A stretch of 64,000 nt of DNA from Mesorhizobium sp. GbtcB19 (GCF_019091085.1 NZ_JAGXJY010000005.1:1-64000), one strand, 5' to 3'. Positions 36,842-45,509 are shown, counted from the first letter of the stretch. Numbers and translations are program-made. Notes: generated from the sequence alone by a model not told the origin.

Positions 36842-39427
36842 TCACACCAGCCCCGACGCCCGCGCCGCCGCGGCCGCCTCGCCGCGCGAAACAGCCTCCA
36901 GCTTCTCCAGCACCGCCGAAACATGGTGATCGACAGTCTTCGGCGAGATCGCCATGTGCGCGGCGATCTTCTTGTTGGAAAAGCCCCGCTCGATCAGCTG
37001 CAGAACCTCCATCTGGCGCTGCGTGAGGCCGGCCTGGTTGGCGCGTGTCGCCTGCCTCGGTCCCCTGGCGATGTGGATCAGCCCGCTCTGCCGCATCAGG
37101 CCGCGCACATGCTGCGCCACCGGCCTTGCGCCGAGCGCCTCGAAAATGTCGAGCGCCGCGCGCCGCGCGGCCTCGTCGCCCATGAGCAGGGCAAGCGCGC
37201 GTTCGAAGGGCGCGTCCATGTCCGCCCAGAGCGCCGCGGCATCGCGCCAGTCGCCAGCCAGTTGCAGGCGGTGAGGTTCCGCCATGCCGTCGATGTCGCC
37301 GGGATCGCTGTCGGGCGATAGAAGCTGTCGCCATATCGCCAGTTCGCCGAACACCGCCCGCGTCGGCGCAAGGCTTTCGGCAAGGGCGATCAGGCGCAGT
37401 GCTTCGTCCCTGTCGCCCTCGCCCAGCCACGCCAGTTCGGCCATCACCGCGGCGAAGGGCACGAGCCGCTGCAACTCCATGCCCTTGTCGAGGAACAGCT
37501 TCATCTCGTCGAGAACCGGCTCGGCCGATGGATCTCCCCGCCGGATGCGCAGCCGCGCCAGCGCGACCAGCGACGGATAGCGCACCAATGGCGTCGTTGC
37601 CTCGTCGTCGACGACCTCATGCGCCATGGCCGCGGCGTCGTCCCAATGGCCGAGCCGCAGCAGAAGCTGCGCCTGCACGCCGCGCATGTAATCGCGCCAG
37701 GTCGCGAGATCGTTCTCGACGCAATAGCCGATGCCGCGATCCAGGAACGCCGCCGCTTCGTTGAGGTTGAACCTGTTCATCTCGACACAGGCGCAGTTGG
37801 TGAAGGCGCGCGCGGCATGCTCCTGAAAGTTGCCCGTAAGCGCAAGTCCAAGGCTGCGGGCGAGATCGCGCCGCCCCTTGGCGAAGTCCAGCCATTGCCC
37901 GGCCGCTCCGACATTGTTGAGGGCATGGCAAAGGATGTCCGGCCGGTTGAGCCGCTCCGCCAGTTCGACGGCTTTGCCGCCGAACACAAGCGTCTCGTCG
38001 AGCCGCTCGGCCAGCATCGCCAGCTGCGAGAGATTGGAATAGGCCATGGCGAGTTCGGCACTGTCGGGCGCCGTTTCCAGAAGCTCCACGGCCTGTGCTC
38101 CGAACCGGTCCGCGGCCGCGCGATCGCCGAGCAGATAGGCAAAGCGCGACAGGCATCTCAGAGCGTCGCCCTCCTTGATCCGGTCGCCCAGCGCCTGGCG
38201 CAATTGCCGCGCCTGTCCCTGCGCCTCGATGGCAGCATCGACCCGGCCGATCAGGTGGCACTCGAACGCATGACCTTCATAAAGCTCCGCCCGCTCCTCG
38301 GTCGGAAGCACATCCGCGTGCCGCAGGGCGACTTCATAATAGCCGACGGCGTCTCGGTGCGCGCCGACGCGCGAGGCTTCGCGCGCCGCGACCGGCGCGA
38401 GCTCGCGCACCGCTTCGATGTTCTGTGCTTCGACCGCATGATGCACCAGCCTTGCCTTGGCCACATCCGGGTTTTCCCGCAACGCCGTGAGCGCCCGCTC
38501 GTTATACGCGCGGCGCTGGCTCGGCGTCAGAGCCATCTCGATTGCCGTGCGGGCGATCTCGTGTCGGAACGCATAGGCATCGCCCATATCCTCGAGCAGG
38601 CCGTTGGCGACGCATTCGGCGAGTTGGCCGGCGGCGGCAATTCCGCAAAGCCCGCTGAGCGCCCAGGCATCGGCGCGGCGCGGAAACACCGAGACAGCGT
38701 CGAGCATCGAGCGGGCGCCCGGCGACAATCTTTCGGCCCGCGCCAGCACGGCGTCGCGCACGCTGGCCGGCAATGCGCCATCGCCCTCCGCGGCGAGCAG
38801 CTCGGTGACGAAGAAGGCGTTGCCGGCGCTCGCCCGGTAGATGGCGTCGCCGTCGCGCTCGGCTGCCGCCGCAAGCGAGAGCACCGCGCGTTCGCTGAGC
38901 AGCGGCACGTCGATGCGCTGGATATTGCCGGCAGGGATCTCGCCGAGCGCGCGGCGCACGCGCATCTGCCCTTCGCTGCGGTCGGTGCGTGCCGTAACCA
39001 GAAGCAGGATATGCGTGTTTGCAATGCGCCGGCCGAGGAAGCGGACGAAATCGAGCGTCGCGTCATCCGCCCAATGCAAGTCTTCGATGACGAGCAGGCA
39101 AGGGCCTTTCGCCTCGAACACCTCGAGCGCCTCGGAAAACAGCGGCAGTCGATGCACCTGGCGGTCTTCGATCGCCCGCGGCGGTTCCCACCGCGCGTCG
39201 CGTGCCAGGTCGTAAAGCGGTCCCAGCGGATCGGGAATCGAGAGGTCCTCGCAGGCACTGCGAAGCACGCCAAGGCCGTCGTCCAGCCGGCTTGCAAATG
39301 CCTCGGCCAGCGCCGTCTTACCGGCGCCTGCCTCACCCGACAGGACCACAACGCGGCCGCGGCCCGCTGTTGCGTCCGCCAGCAAGGCATCCATCTGCTG
39401 CAACTGCGTCTGTCGTTCCAGAAGCAT
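36842..39427 (-). CDS. Large ATP-binding LuxR-family regulator (MalT/LAL type)
   Basis: 861 residues. The N-terminal ATPase has Walker A SGEAGAGKTAL near residue 31 and Walker B LLVIEDLHWADD near 115. A long helical, TPR-like region (about 350-790) follows, and a LuxR helix-turn-helix ends the protein (LTQRQMEVLQLIERGFSNKKIAAHMAISPKTVDHHVSAVLEKL). This is the signal-transduction ATPase (STAND) design of MalT, where inducer and ATP drive multimerisation on DNA. ATG at 39427 is chosen; upstream in-frame sequence to 39610 lies in the regulatory region. It faces the DUF4242 gene across 318 bp that contain tandem direct repeats. Inducer unknown. Confidence 0.9.
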   Translation of the reverse strand: MLLERQTQLQQMDALLADATAGRGRVVVLSGEAGAGKTALAEAFASRLDDGLGVLRSACEDLSIPDPLGPLYDLARDARWEPPRAIEDRQVHRLPLFSEALEVFEAKGPCLLVIEDLHWADDATLDFVRFLGRRIANTHILLLVTARTDRSEGQMRVRRALGEIPAGNIQRIDVPLLSERAVLSLAAAAERDGDAIYRASAGNAFFVTELLAAEGDGALPASVRDAVLARAERLSPGARSMLDAVSVFPRRADAWALSGLCGIAAAGQLAECVANGLLEDMGDAYAFRHEIARTAIEMALTPSQRRAYNERALTALRENPDVAKARLVHHAVEAQNIEAVRELAPVAAREASRVGAHRDAVGYYEVALRHADVLPTEERAELYEGHAFECHLIGRVDAAIEAQGQARQLRQALGDRIKEGDALRCLSRFAYLLGDRAAADRFGAQAVELLETAPDSAELAMAYSNLSQLAMLAERLDETLVFGGKAVELAERLNRPDILCHALNNVGAAGQWLDFAKGRRDLARSLGLALTGNFQEHAARAFTNCACVEMNRFNLNEAAAFLDRGIGYCVENDLATWRDYMRGVQAQLLLRLGHWDDAAAMAHEVVDDEATTPLVRYPSLVALARLRIRRGDPSAEPVLDEMKLFLDKGMELQRLVPFAAVMAELAWLGEGDRDEALRLIALAESLAPTRAVFGELAIWRQLLSPDSDPGDIDGMAEPHRLQLAGDWRDAAALWADMDAPFERALALLMGDEAARRAALDIFEALGARPVAQHVRGLMRQSGLIHIARGPRQATRANQAGLTQRQMEVLQLIERGFSNKKIAAHMAISPKTVDHHVSAVLEKLEAVSRGEAAAAARASGLV

Positions 39428-39500
39428 CGTCACTCTCGCGAAATCGGAATTTCCATCGTGGCGGCCCGCCGCCGCGATAGCCTGGGATCGGGCACCGCAA

Positions 39501-39539
39501 TGTGACCTTCCACACATTGAGGTGTCATCTTCCACATAA
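39501..39539. promoter_or_regulatory. Tandem direct repeats, candidate LuxR-ATPase binding sites
   Basis: TGTGACCTTCCACACAT (39501-39517) and TGTCATCTTCCACATAA (39523-39539) are direct repeats with 22-bp spacing, about two helical turns. They lie 74-113 bp upstream of the regulator start. STAND-type activators such as MalT bind direct repeats cooperatively, so this is a plausible target. Confidence 0.5.
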
Positions 39540-39643
39540 AACGTCGCGAAGATAGGGAATCGTCCCGGCCAATATGGGGAATGGCTCCGATGCGCGGCCT
39601 TTCCGGACATGGTGGTATCCGCCTCGCTCGAAACGAGCGCAGA

Positions 39644-39712
39644 GCAATTCCAGGAAAACCGCGTAGCGGTCGGGGCTCGGCGACTTCGCCGTAGCCTTCC
39701 GTCCGGAATTGC
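39644..39712. repeat. GCAATTCC-family palindromic repeat, copy 3
   Basis: The ends GCAATTCC (39644-39651) and GGAATTGC (39705-39712) are perfect inverted repeats; the interior differs from the copy at 2449-2492 and is longer. It lies within the divergent intergenic region (39428-39745) just before the DUF4242 gene, so it may be transcribed in that gene's leader. Confidence 0.65.
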
Positions 39713-39745
39713 GGAGAACTAGAAACCACGAAAGGAACGACAATC

Positions 39746-40018
39746 GTGCCACGTTATCTCGTTGAACGCACCTTCCCGGAAGGCCTGCACGTACCGATGA
39801 ACGATGCCGGCGCCACGGCGATGGGCGGCGTCATCGCCCGCAATGCCGAGAAAGGCGTCACCTGGGTGCAGTCCTTCGTCTCGCCCGACAAGGGCAAGAG
39901 CTTCTGCATCTACGATGCGCCCTCGCCGGAAGCGATCCGCAGCACGGCGCAGAAGAACGCGCTTCCCGTCGACAAGATCACGGAGGTGCGGGTCCTCGAC
40001 CCCTACTTTTATCGCTGA
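39746..40018 (+). CDS. DUF4242 domain-containing protein
   Basis: 90 residues spanning the DUF4242 fold: MPRYLVERTFPEGL at the start, VTWVQSFVSPDKGKSFCIYDAPSPEAIRSTAQKNALPVDKITEV, then DPYFY. Family members are small ferredoxin-like barrels, one of which binds nickel in Streptomyces; physiological function is unclear. The start is GTG at 39746 with AAAGGAACGACAATC upstream. Facing the large LuxR-ATPase regulator across its tandem repeats, it is a candidate target of that regulator. Confidence 0.88.
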   Translation: MPRYLVERTFPEGLHVPMNDAGATAMGGVIARNAEKGVTWVQSFVSPDKGKSFCIYDAPSPEAIRSTAQKNALPVDKITEVRVLDPYFYR

Positions 40019-40070
40019 CCGGGCAGATCATGTCGGGCAGACCATACCCGTCGCCGGCGGACCTGACGCC

Positions 40071-40280
40071 GTGCCAGGCAGCGAGACTGTACCCGCCGCG
40101 GCGGATACCGTCCCGCCACGGCGCGGCTTCATGCGGCGGGCCGTGTCGGCATTGCTTTCGCGCTTGCGAAACCGGCGCCGCCTTCTGCCGCCGCAGGACG
40201 ATTTTCTGAGGCGCGATATCGGCCTCAGGGAGCGGGAAAACCCGCGCGAATATTGGGAATATTGGTGGCATCACCGCTGA
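40071..40280 (+). CDS. Small DUF1127-like basic protein
   Basis: 69 residues if started at GTG 40071, or 49 from ATG 40131. The C-terminal half RRRLLPPQDDFLRRDIGLRERENPREYWEYWWHHR resembles DUF1127 proteins (pattern L-x2-L-DD-xLLRDIGL-x-R), short Arg-rich proteins linked to phosphate, carbon and RNA turnover in Agrobacterium and Rhodobacter. The unusual Trp/Tyr-rich end EYWEYWWHHR is not typical. It follows the DUF4242 gene by 52 bp and may be co-transcribed. Neither start has a strong ribosome site, so the N-terminus is uncertain. Confidence 0.55.
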   Translation: MPGSETVPAAADTVPPRRGFMRRAVSALLSRLRNRRRLLPPQDDFLRRDIGLRERENPREYWEYWWHHR

Positions 40281-40398
40281 TCCCTCGCGTCGGGACAAGC
40301 GATCATCCCTTTTATCGACAGGCGCCGCCGGCGTGCGGAGTTGGCTTTGACTGGCCGACTCCCGCCGCTTGCGTGCCGCAACCGAATTGGAGAGACAA

Positions 40399-40905
40399 AT
40401 GAACTTTCAGACCTTGACCAGATGCGCTGTCGGCGCTTCTGCCTCGATCATCATGCTGATGGCGAGCGCCGCTGCCGCGGAAACCGTCAATCCGCTCGCC
40501 GAAAAGGTGCGGGCACTCGACAGCCGCTTCGAGGACGTGGCAGTGGCGAAAGCCGAAGGCTATGCGCCGATCCCCTGCGCCAGCGGCCTTACCGGCGGCG
40601 CCATGGGCGTCCACTACGTCAACGCCGCCTATCTCAAGGACGACGCCGTCGACGTCGCCAAGCCGGAAGCGGTGATGTACGAGCCTATGGCCGACGGCAC
40701 GCTGAAGCTGATCGCCGTCGAATACATCACCTCGAAGGGCCCGGCCTCGCTCGAAGGCCATCTGTTCAACTTCAACACCGCGCCCAACCGCTACGGCCTC
40801 GGCCCGTTCTACGAATTGCATGTCTGGGCCTGGAAGCAAAACCCGACCGGCGCCTTCGCCGACATGAACCCCAACGTGTCCTGCGACGCGATGCAGGGGA
40901 TGTAA
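40399..40905 (+). CDS. Conserved secreted hypothetical protein
   Basis: 168 residues. A signal peptide (about 1-27, ending SAAAAA) is followed by a compact domain: KVRALDSRFEDVAVAKAEGYAPIPC, GAMGVHYVNAAYL, PEAVMYEPMADGTLKLIAVEYI, and FNTAPNRYGLGPFYELHVWAWKQNPTGAFADMNPNVSCD. Two cysteines could form a disulfide. Several His and aromatic residues are conserved-looking, suggesting ligand binding, but I know no function. ATG at 40399 with TTGGAGAGACAA upstream is preferred over 40369. It is followed by a pair of inverted repeat elements. Confidence 0.8.
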   Translation: MNFQTLTRCAVGASASIIMLMASAAAAETVNPLAEKVRALDSRFEDVAVAKAEGYAPIPCASGLTGGAMGVHYVNAAYLKDDAVDVAKPEAVMYEPMADGTLKLIAVEYITSKGPASLEGHLFNFNTAPNRYGLGPFYELHVWAWKQNPTGAFADMNPNVSCDAMQGM

Positions 40906-40917
40906 GGGCACCCTCTT

Positions 40918-40972
40918 CCTTCTCCCTTGTGGGAGAAGGTGGATCGGCGCGCAGCGCCGAGACGGATGAGGG
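40918..40972. repeat. CTTCTCCC-family two-hairpin repeat, copy 2
   Basis: CCTTCTCCC (40918-40926) pairs with GGGAGAAGG (40931-40939); a second hairpin CGGCGC-GCA-GCGCCG (40945-40959) and GGATGAGGG follow. It begins 13 bp after the preceding stop codon and can act as a terminator. Confidence 0.8.
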
Positions 40973-41047
40973 TGCTCCAGCGGAGTGCGACCTCCAAGAT
41001 CAAAGGAATCCGGTGCTCAATCTGCTGTGCCGCGATCCTTCCAACAC

Positions 41048-41096
41048 CCCTCATCCGTCACCTTCGGTGACACCTTCTCCCACAAGGGGAGAAGGA
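41048..41096. repeat. CTTCTCCC-family two-hairpin repeat, copy 3 (inverted)
   Basis: Same element as 40918-40972 in the opposite orientation: CCTCATCC first, then hairpin GTCACC-TTC-GGTGAC (41057-41071), then CCTTCTCCC (41073-41081) pairing with GGGAGAAGG (41087-41095). The two copies face each other across about 75 bp. Confidence 0.8.
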
Positions 41097-41181
41097 GAAC
41101 GCCGCACCCCGCCCACCCTTTCTTAAGGTGTTTCGGATAGACCCGAACGCTGGAAAAAGGGCGGAAAACGGAGAGTTGTGG

Positions 41182-42585
41182 GTGCGCTTTTCCGCGGCAA
41201 CGACTGCCGGGCGGTTCCTGCCGCAGCGCTGGGCGCTGCGCATGCGGCCGTTGCTTGGCCGCATCGATGCCGTGCTCTTCACCGCCGACGAGCGCGGCGA
41301 AGCCGGGCGCATGTCGCTGATCGCCTTCTCCATCCGCATCATCAGCGCCTTCATCGCCTTCGTCAGCCAGGTGCTGATGGCGCGCTGGATGGGCTCGTTC
41401 GAATACGGCATCTCGGTGCTGGTCTGGGTGACGATGGTCATCGTCGGCAATCTCGCCTGTCTCGGCTTCCACACCTCGGTCATCCGTTTCATTCCCGAAT
41501 ATCGCGAGCGCGGCATGCTGGCCGAGCTGCGCGGCATCGTGCTCGCCAGCCGCCTGTTCGTGCTGGTCGCCTCGACGCTGATCGCGGGCCTTGGCGCGCT
41601 GGGCGTGTGGCTGGCCTCGGACTGGATCGAGAACTACTACGTCATCCCCTTCATCCTCGGCGTCATCTGCCTGCCGATGATCGCGCTGGGCGATCTCCTG
41701 CAAGGGCTGGCACGCGCCAATTCCTGGGCGCTGCTGGCGCTCTCGCCCACCTATCTGGTGCGGCCAGTGCTGATCCTGGCGTTCCTGGGGCTGATGCTCG
41801 CCCTGCATTACGTGCCCGACGCCAAGACCGCGATCTTCGCCTCGATCGCCGCCACCTATGTCACGACGCTCGGCCAGCTGATGGCCGTCACCTCGCGCAT
41901 GGACAAGAAGATCCCGGCCGGACCGATAGCGGTGCATTTCGGCCGGTGGATCCTCGTTTCGCTGCCGATCTTCCTGGTCGAGAGCTTCTTCTTCCTGCTC
42001 ACCAATGCCGACGTGCTGATGGTGGGCGCCTATCTCGATCCCAATGATGTCGCCGTCTATTTCGCCACGGTGAAGACACTGGCGCTGGTGCATTTCGTTT
42101 ATTTCGCGGTCAAGGCCGGCGTTGCCCAGCGCTACGCCCAGTTCACCCATGGCGAGCCGGACAAGCTCGCCGCCTTCGCCCGCGAGACCGTCTCCTGGAC
42201 CTTCTGGCCTTCGTTGCTGATGGCGCTGCTGGTGCTGGCGCTGGGCGAGCCGATGCTGGTGCTGTTCGGCCCGGAATTCACCGCCGGCTATCCGCTGCTC
42301 TTCCTGCTGGTGCTGGGCGTCGTGGCGCGCGCCGCCGTCGGCCCCTGCGAAAGCCTGCTCACCATGAGCGGCAACCAGAACATCTGCGCCGCCGTCTATG
42401 CCATGACGCTTGCCCTCAACATCGGCCTCAACGTGCTGTTGATCCCGCTGTTCGGGCTCTGGGGCGCGGCAATCGCCACCAGCCTCGCCATGGTGTTCGA
42501 GGCCAGCGCGCTCTCCTTCACCGTCTGGCGCAAGCTCGGCATCGTGATGGCGATCTTCGTGCCTGCAAAAAAGGAAGTCGCCTGA
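41182..42585 (+). CDS. Polysaccharide/oligosaccharide flippase-like membrane protein (Wzx/MATE type)
   Basis: 467 residues with about 12-14 membrane helices, the size of Wzx-type flippases that move lipid-linked sugar units across the inner membrane. The first helix region reads LIAFSIRIISAFIAFVSQVLMARWMGSFEYGI, a typical RkpF/Wzx N-terminal motif, and the C-terminal half has VVARAAVGPCESLLTMSGNQ. GTG at 41182 lies 6 bp after GGAGAG; upstream in-frame GTG 41128 and downstream ATG 41311 are alternatives. The stop overlaps the start of the next gene (TGATG), so the two are coupled. The exported glycan is unknown. Confidence 0.85.
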   Translation: MRFSAATTAGRFLPQRWALRMRPLLGRIDAVLFTADERGEAGRMSLIAFSIRIISAFIAFVSQVLMARWMGSFEYGISVLVWVTMVIVGNLACLGFHTSVIRFIPEYRERGMLAELRGIVLASRLFVLVASTLIAGLGALGVWLASDWIENYYVIPFILGVICLPMIALGDLLQGLARANSWALLALSPTYLVRPVLILAFLGLMLALHYVPDAKTAIFASIAATYVTTLGQLMAVTSRMDKKIPAGPIAVHFGRWILVSLPIFLVESFFFLLTNADVLMVGAYLDPNDVAVYFATVKTLALVHFVYFAVKAGVAQRYAQFTHGEPDKLAAFARETVSWTFWPSLLMALLVLALGEPMLVLFGPEFTAGYPLLFLLVLGVVARAAVGPCESLLTMSGNQNICAAVYAMTLALNIGLNVLLIPLFGLWGAAIATSLAMVFEASALSFTVWRKLGIVMAIFVPAKKEVA

Positions 42586-43865
42586 TGGCTGCCGTTCCGT
42601 TGCTCGAAGAGACCAGCGGCGGCCCCGCCGGCGCCATGGTCTCCAACCTTGCCGGCCTGGCGCGCGAGGTCGACCCCGCGCATATCGAGCTCTTCGCCAG
42701 CAACCGGCCGGAGCGCAAGCTCGCCATCTACCCGGCTTCGGCCGGCTTCGACCTCGTCGAGGAGCTCGACTATCTCAGCGCCCGCACCGTCGAGCCCAAT
42801 GTCTTCTTCAACCCGCGCTTCCTGGCCCCGGCGATGCCCCGGCTGGAAGACCGCGAGGTGCGCCTGGCCGTGATCCGCGACGGCGACGAATACCGCAACC
42901 GGCTGCGGCTCCTGGTGCCGTTCTCGGTCGAGCGGCCGGCGATGCCGCTCGGCGTTCCGGTGATGCGCACATGGTCGAGCCCGTTCGGCCCGCTCGGCAC
43001 GCCGCTGGTCGACCGCGACGATCCGGTCGGCGTCATCGAGGATTTCTTCTCGATGCTGTCGCGGCCGCATCTCAAGCTGCCAAAAGTCTTCGTGTTGCCC
43101 GACATGCGCCTCGACGGTCCGGTGGCGAGCCTGCTCACCTCCTTTGCCGACAGCCGCGGCCTGACCATGGTGACCACCGGCAAGGTCGACCGCCCGGTGC
43201 TGGAAAGCGATGCCGAGGGCGAAGCCTATCTCAAGGCCTCGCTGCGTTCGCATCACTACCGCGAATTCCGCCGCCTGAAGCGGCGCCTTGCCGATCACGG
43301 CAAGCTCGAACATCTCGTGGCGCGTGGGCCGGACGAGATCCGCCATGCCATCGAAAGCTTCCTGACGCTGGAGGCCGCCGGCTGGAAGGGCCGCGAGCGC
43401 ACCGCCATGGCGATCGACCGCTACCGCGCCGCCTTCGCCCGCGAGGCCGTGCACCGGCTGGCCGAGCAGGATATGTGCCGCATTCATCTCTTGACGCTCG
43501 ACGGCCGCGCCATCGCCTGCCTGGTCGTTTTCGTCGAGGCCGGCGTCGCCTACACCTGGAAGACGGCCTATGACGAGGCGCTCGCCGCCTATTCGCCGGG
43601 CACGCTTTTGATGATCGAGGTGACCAGGCAGCATCTCGACGATCCCAACATCGGCATGACCGATTCCTGCGCGGTGCCCGACCATCCGGTGATGAGCCGG
43701 CTGTGGGCGGAGCGCAAGCCGATGGGCACGCTGGTGATCGGGCTGACGCCGGATGCCGACCGGCTGGCCCGCCAGGCGGCCTCGCAACTGCACCTCTACC
43801 GCGAGACCCGCAACATGGCGCGCATCCTGCGCAACCGCATGCGGAGCCTGTTGAAAAGGCGCTAG
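42585..43865 (+). CDS. GNAT family N-acetyltransferase (CelD/BcsL, FemAB-like)
   Basis: 426 residues with two tandem GNAT-like halves. The central helical stretch LKASLRSHHYREFRRLKRRLADHG and the C-terminal LLTLDGRAIACLVVFVEAGVAYTWKTAYDEALAAYSPGTLLMIEV are characteristic of the GNAT_6 (CelD/BcsL) family found in exopolysaccharide and cellulose clusters. It probably acylates a glycan precursor in the cytoplasm. Translation is coupled to the flippase gene through the overlapping TGATG, which supports a shared export pathway. Confidence 0.85.
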   Translation: MAAVPLLEETSGGPAGAMVSNLAGLAREVDPAHIELFASNRPERKLAIYPASAGFDLVEELDYLSARTVEPNVFFNPRFLAPAMPRLEDREVRLAVIRDGDEYRNRLRLLVPFSVERPAMPLGVPVMRTWSSPFGPLGTPLVDRDDPVGVIEDFFSMLSRPHLKLPKVFVLPDMRLDGPVASLLTSFADSRGLTMVTTGKVDRPVLESDAEGEAYLKASLRSHHYREFRRLKRRLADHGKLEHLVARGPDEIRHAIESFLTLEAAGWKGRERTAMAIDRYRAAFAREAVHRLAEQDMCRIHLLTLDGRAIACLVVFVEAGVAYTWKTAYDEALAAYSPGTLLMIEVTRQHLDDPNIGMTDSCAVPDHPVMSRLWAERKPMGTLVIGLTPDADRLARQAASQLHLYRETRNMARILRNRMRSLLKRR

Positions 43866-43886
43866 ATCAAGGGCGGGACACAAGCT

Positions 43887-45107
43887 ATGGGTCCGGGCGG
43901 CAATTTCAGCCGGCCTTCACGAAACATCCAGATGATCAGAAGCCTTTTGCGTCACACCAGTCTCCGTGCGGCACTCCTGCTGCTGGCGCTCTCGTCTGTC
44001 CAAGCCTGGCCCGCCCGCGCCTTGGCAGATACCTGCCCCGAGGATTGCTCCGAACCGCCGCCGCCCGCCGTCAACATCTACAAGCACACCGCCGCCGGCC
44101 ATCTCAGCCCCGTGACGACCGGCGCGCTGCCGCGCGTCTATGTGCCCAACCGCTCTTCCAACAGCGTCTCGGTGATCGACAGCGTAACGCTCAAGGAAGT
44201 CGACCGCTTCAATGTCGGCAGCAAGCCGCAACATGTCGTGCCATCCTGGGATTTGAAGACGCTCTGGGTCGCCAACAACGGCACCGGCAAGAATGGCAGC
44301 CTGACGCCGATCGACCCGATGACGGCCAAGCCCGGCCCGCAGGTCCCCGTCGACGACCCCTACAACCTCTATTTCATGCCGGACGGCAGCGCCGCCATCG
44401 TCGTCGACGAAGCACTGCAACAGCTCGATTTCCGCGACCCGCACACCATGGCGCTGAAATCGAGCCTGCCGACGCCGACCTGCCCCGGCATCAACCACGC
44501 CGATTTTTCGGTCGACGGCGCCTATGCGATCTTCACCTGCGAGTATGGCGACGGCGGTCTGGCCAAGATCGACCTCAAGAACCAGAAGGTGCTCGGCCAT
44601 CTCGATCTCTCGAAGATGGGCATGCCGCAGGACATCCGCCTGTCGCCCGACGGCAAGGTCTTTTACGTCGCCGACATGATGAATGACGGGGTCTTCCTGA
44701 TCGACGGCGACAGTTTTCGGGAGATCGGCTTCATCCCGACCGGCATCGGCACGCATGGCTTCGTCGTCAGCCGCGACGGCAAGCGCCTCTACGTCTCGAA
44801 CCGCGGCTCGCACAAGATGGAGCAAGGCAAGGCGAAGGGTCCGGGCAGCGTGACGGTGATCGACTTCGCCACCCGCGCGGTGGTCGCGCAATGGCCGATC
44901 CCCGGCGGCGGCAGCCCCGACATGGGCAATGTCAGCGCCGACGGCAAGCAGCTATGGCTCTCCGGCCGCTTCGACAGCGAGGCCTACATGATCGACACGA
45001 CGTCAGGCGCGGTGACGAAGATCCGCGTCGGCGTCGAGCCGCACGGGCTCACCGTATGGCCGCAGCCGGGGCGATACTCGCAGGGGCATACGGGGAATAT
45101 GCGGTAA
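43887..45107 (+). CDS. Secreted YVTN-type beta-propeller protein
   Basis: 406 residues. A signal peptide (ending PARALA near residue 48, or residue 33 if ATG 43932 is used) is followed by a Cys pair and about seven beta-propeller blades with the YVTN pattern: RVYVPNRSSNSVSVIDSVTLKEV, LWVANNGTGKNGSLTPIDP, KVFYVADMMNDGVFLIDG, RLYVSNRGSHKMEQG. Such proteins act as periplasmic or surface binding scaffolds, sometimes with haem or quinoproteins; no catalytic residue is seen. It lies 21 bp after the acyltransferase gene and likely belongs to the same operon. Confidence 0.85.
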   Translation: MGPGGNFSRPSRNIQMIRSLLRHTSLRAALLLLALSSVQAWPARALADTCPEDCSEPPPPAVNIYKHTAAGHLSPVTTGALPRVYVPNRSSNSVSVIDSVTLKEVDRFNVGSKPQHVVPSWDLKTLWVANNGTGKNGSLTPIDPMTAKPGPQVPVDDPYNLYFMPDGSAAIVVDEALQQLDFRDPHTMALKSSLPTPTCPGINHADFSVDGAYAIFTCEYGDGGLAKIDLKNQKVLGHLDLSKMGMPQDIRLSPDGKVFYVADMMNDGVFLIDGDSFREIGFIPTGIGTHGFVVSRDGKRLYVSNRGSHKMEQGKAKGPGSVTVIDFATRAVVAQWPIPGGGSPDMGNVSADGKQLWLSGRFDSEAYMIDTTSGAVTKIRVGVEPHGLTVWPQPGRYSQGHTGNMR

Positions 45108-45151
45108 GACATTTGGGACGGCCTGCCATCCAAAGCTCGAAGAGCGAACGA

Positions 45152-45236
45152 TGGTGCCCCTAGCCGGGATCGAACCAGCACTCCTTGCGGAACTCGATTT
45201 TGAGTCGAGCGCGTCTACCAATTCCGCCATAGGGGC
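45152..45236 (-). tRNA. tRNA-Leu (anticodon CAA)
   Basis: 85 nt on the minus strand. The 5' and 3' acceptor strands GCCCCTA and TAGGGGC pair, and the CCA end is encoded (TGG at 45152-45154 on the plus strand). The D arm starts GGCGGAATTGGTAGACGCG, the anticodon stem-loop is CTCGA-CTCAAAA-TCGAG with anticodon CAA, a variable arm follows, and the T arm is GGTTCGATCC. It reads UUG codons. Confidence 0.96.
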
Positions 45237-45509
45237 TCAGGCCGGACGGCCTGAATGGGCGCGGACTATACGGTCGGACGGGCTTTCGTCAACTGGCCTG
45301 TTGCCGATTTGCCGGTGCCGCTTCGGTCAAAAAGCGTCTTGCGGTTTCGTGTGGGCCCCCGCCATTGTGCGACGCGGAAAATCTTTCTACAGAAACGAAC
45401 CTTTGCCGCGTCCGGCTGAAAACGCCGGCTGCGGCGCTTTGGGTCCTTGTTTCGCGCACGTCCGTGCCCGACAACCGCTCCGCCGTTCGGAGCCAAATCA
45501 GGAGAGCCG

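Noticed and set aside
37619..39505. 628-codon open frame opposite the LuxR-ATPase gene
   Set aside because: Shadow frame; the minus-strand protein has Walker and LuxR motifs, this one has none.
45152..45236. tRNA-Leu as an integration site of a genomic island
   Set aside because: No integrase gene, direct repeat of the tRNA end, or island-like gene content was seen on either side.
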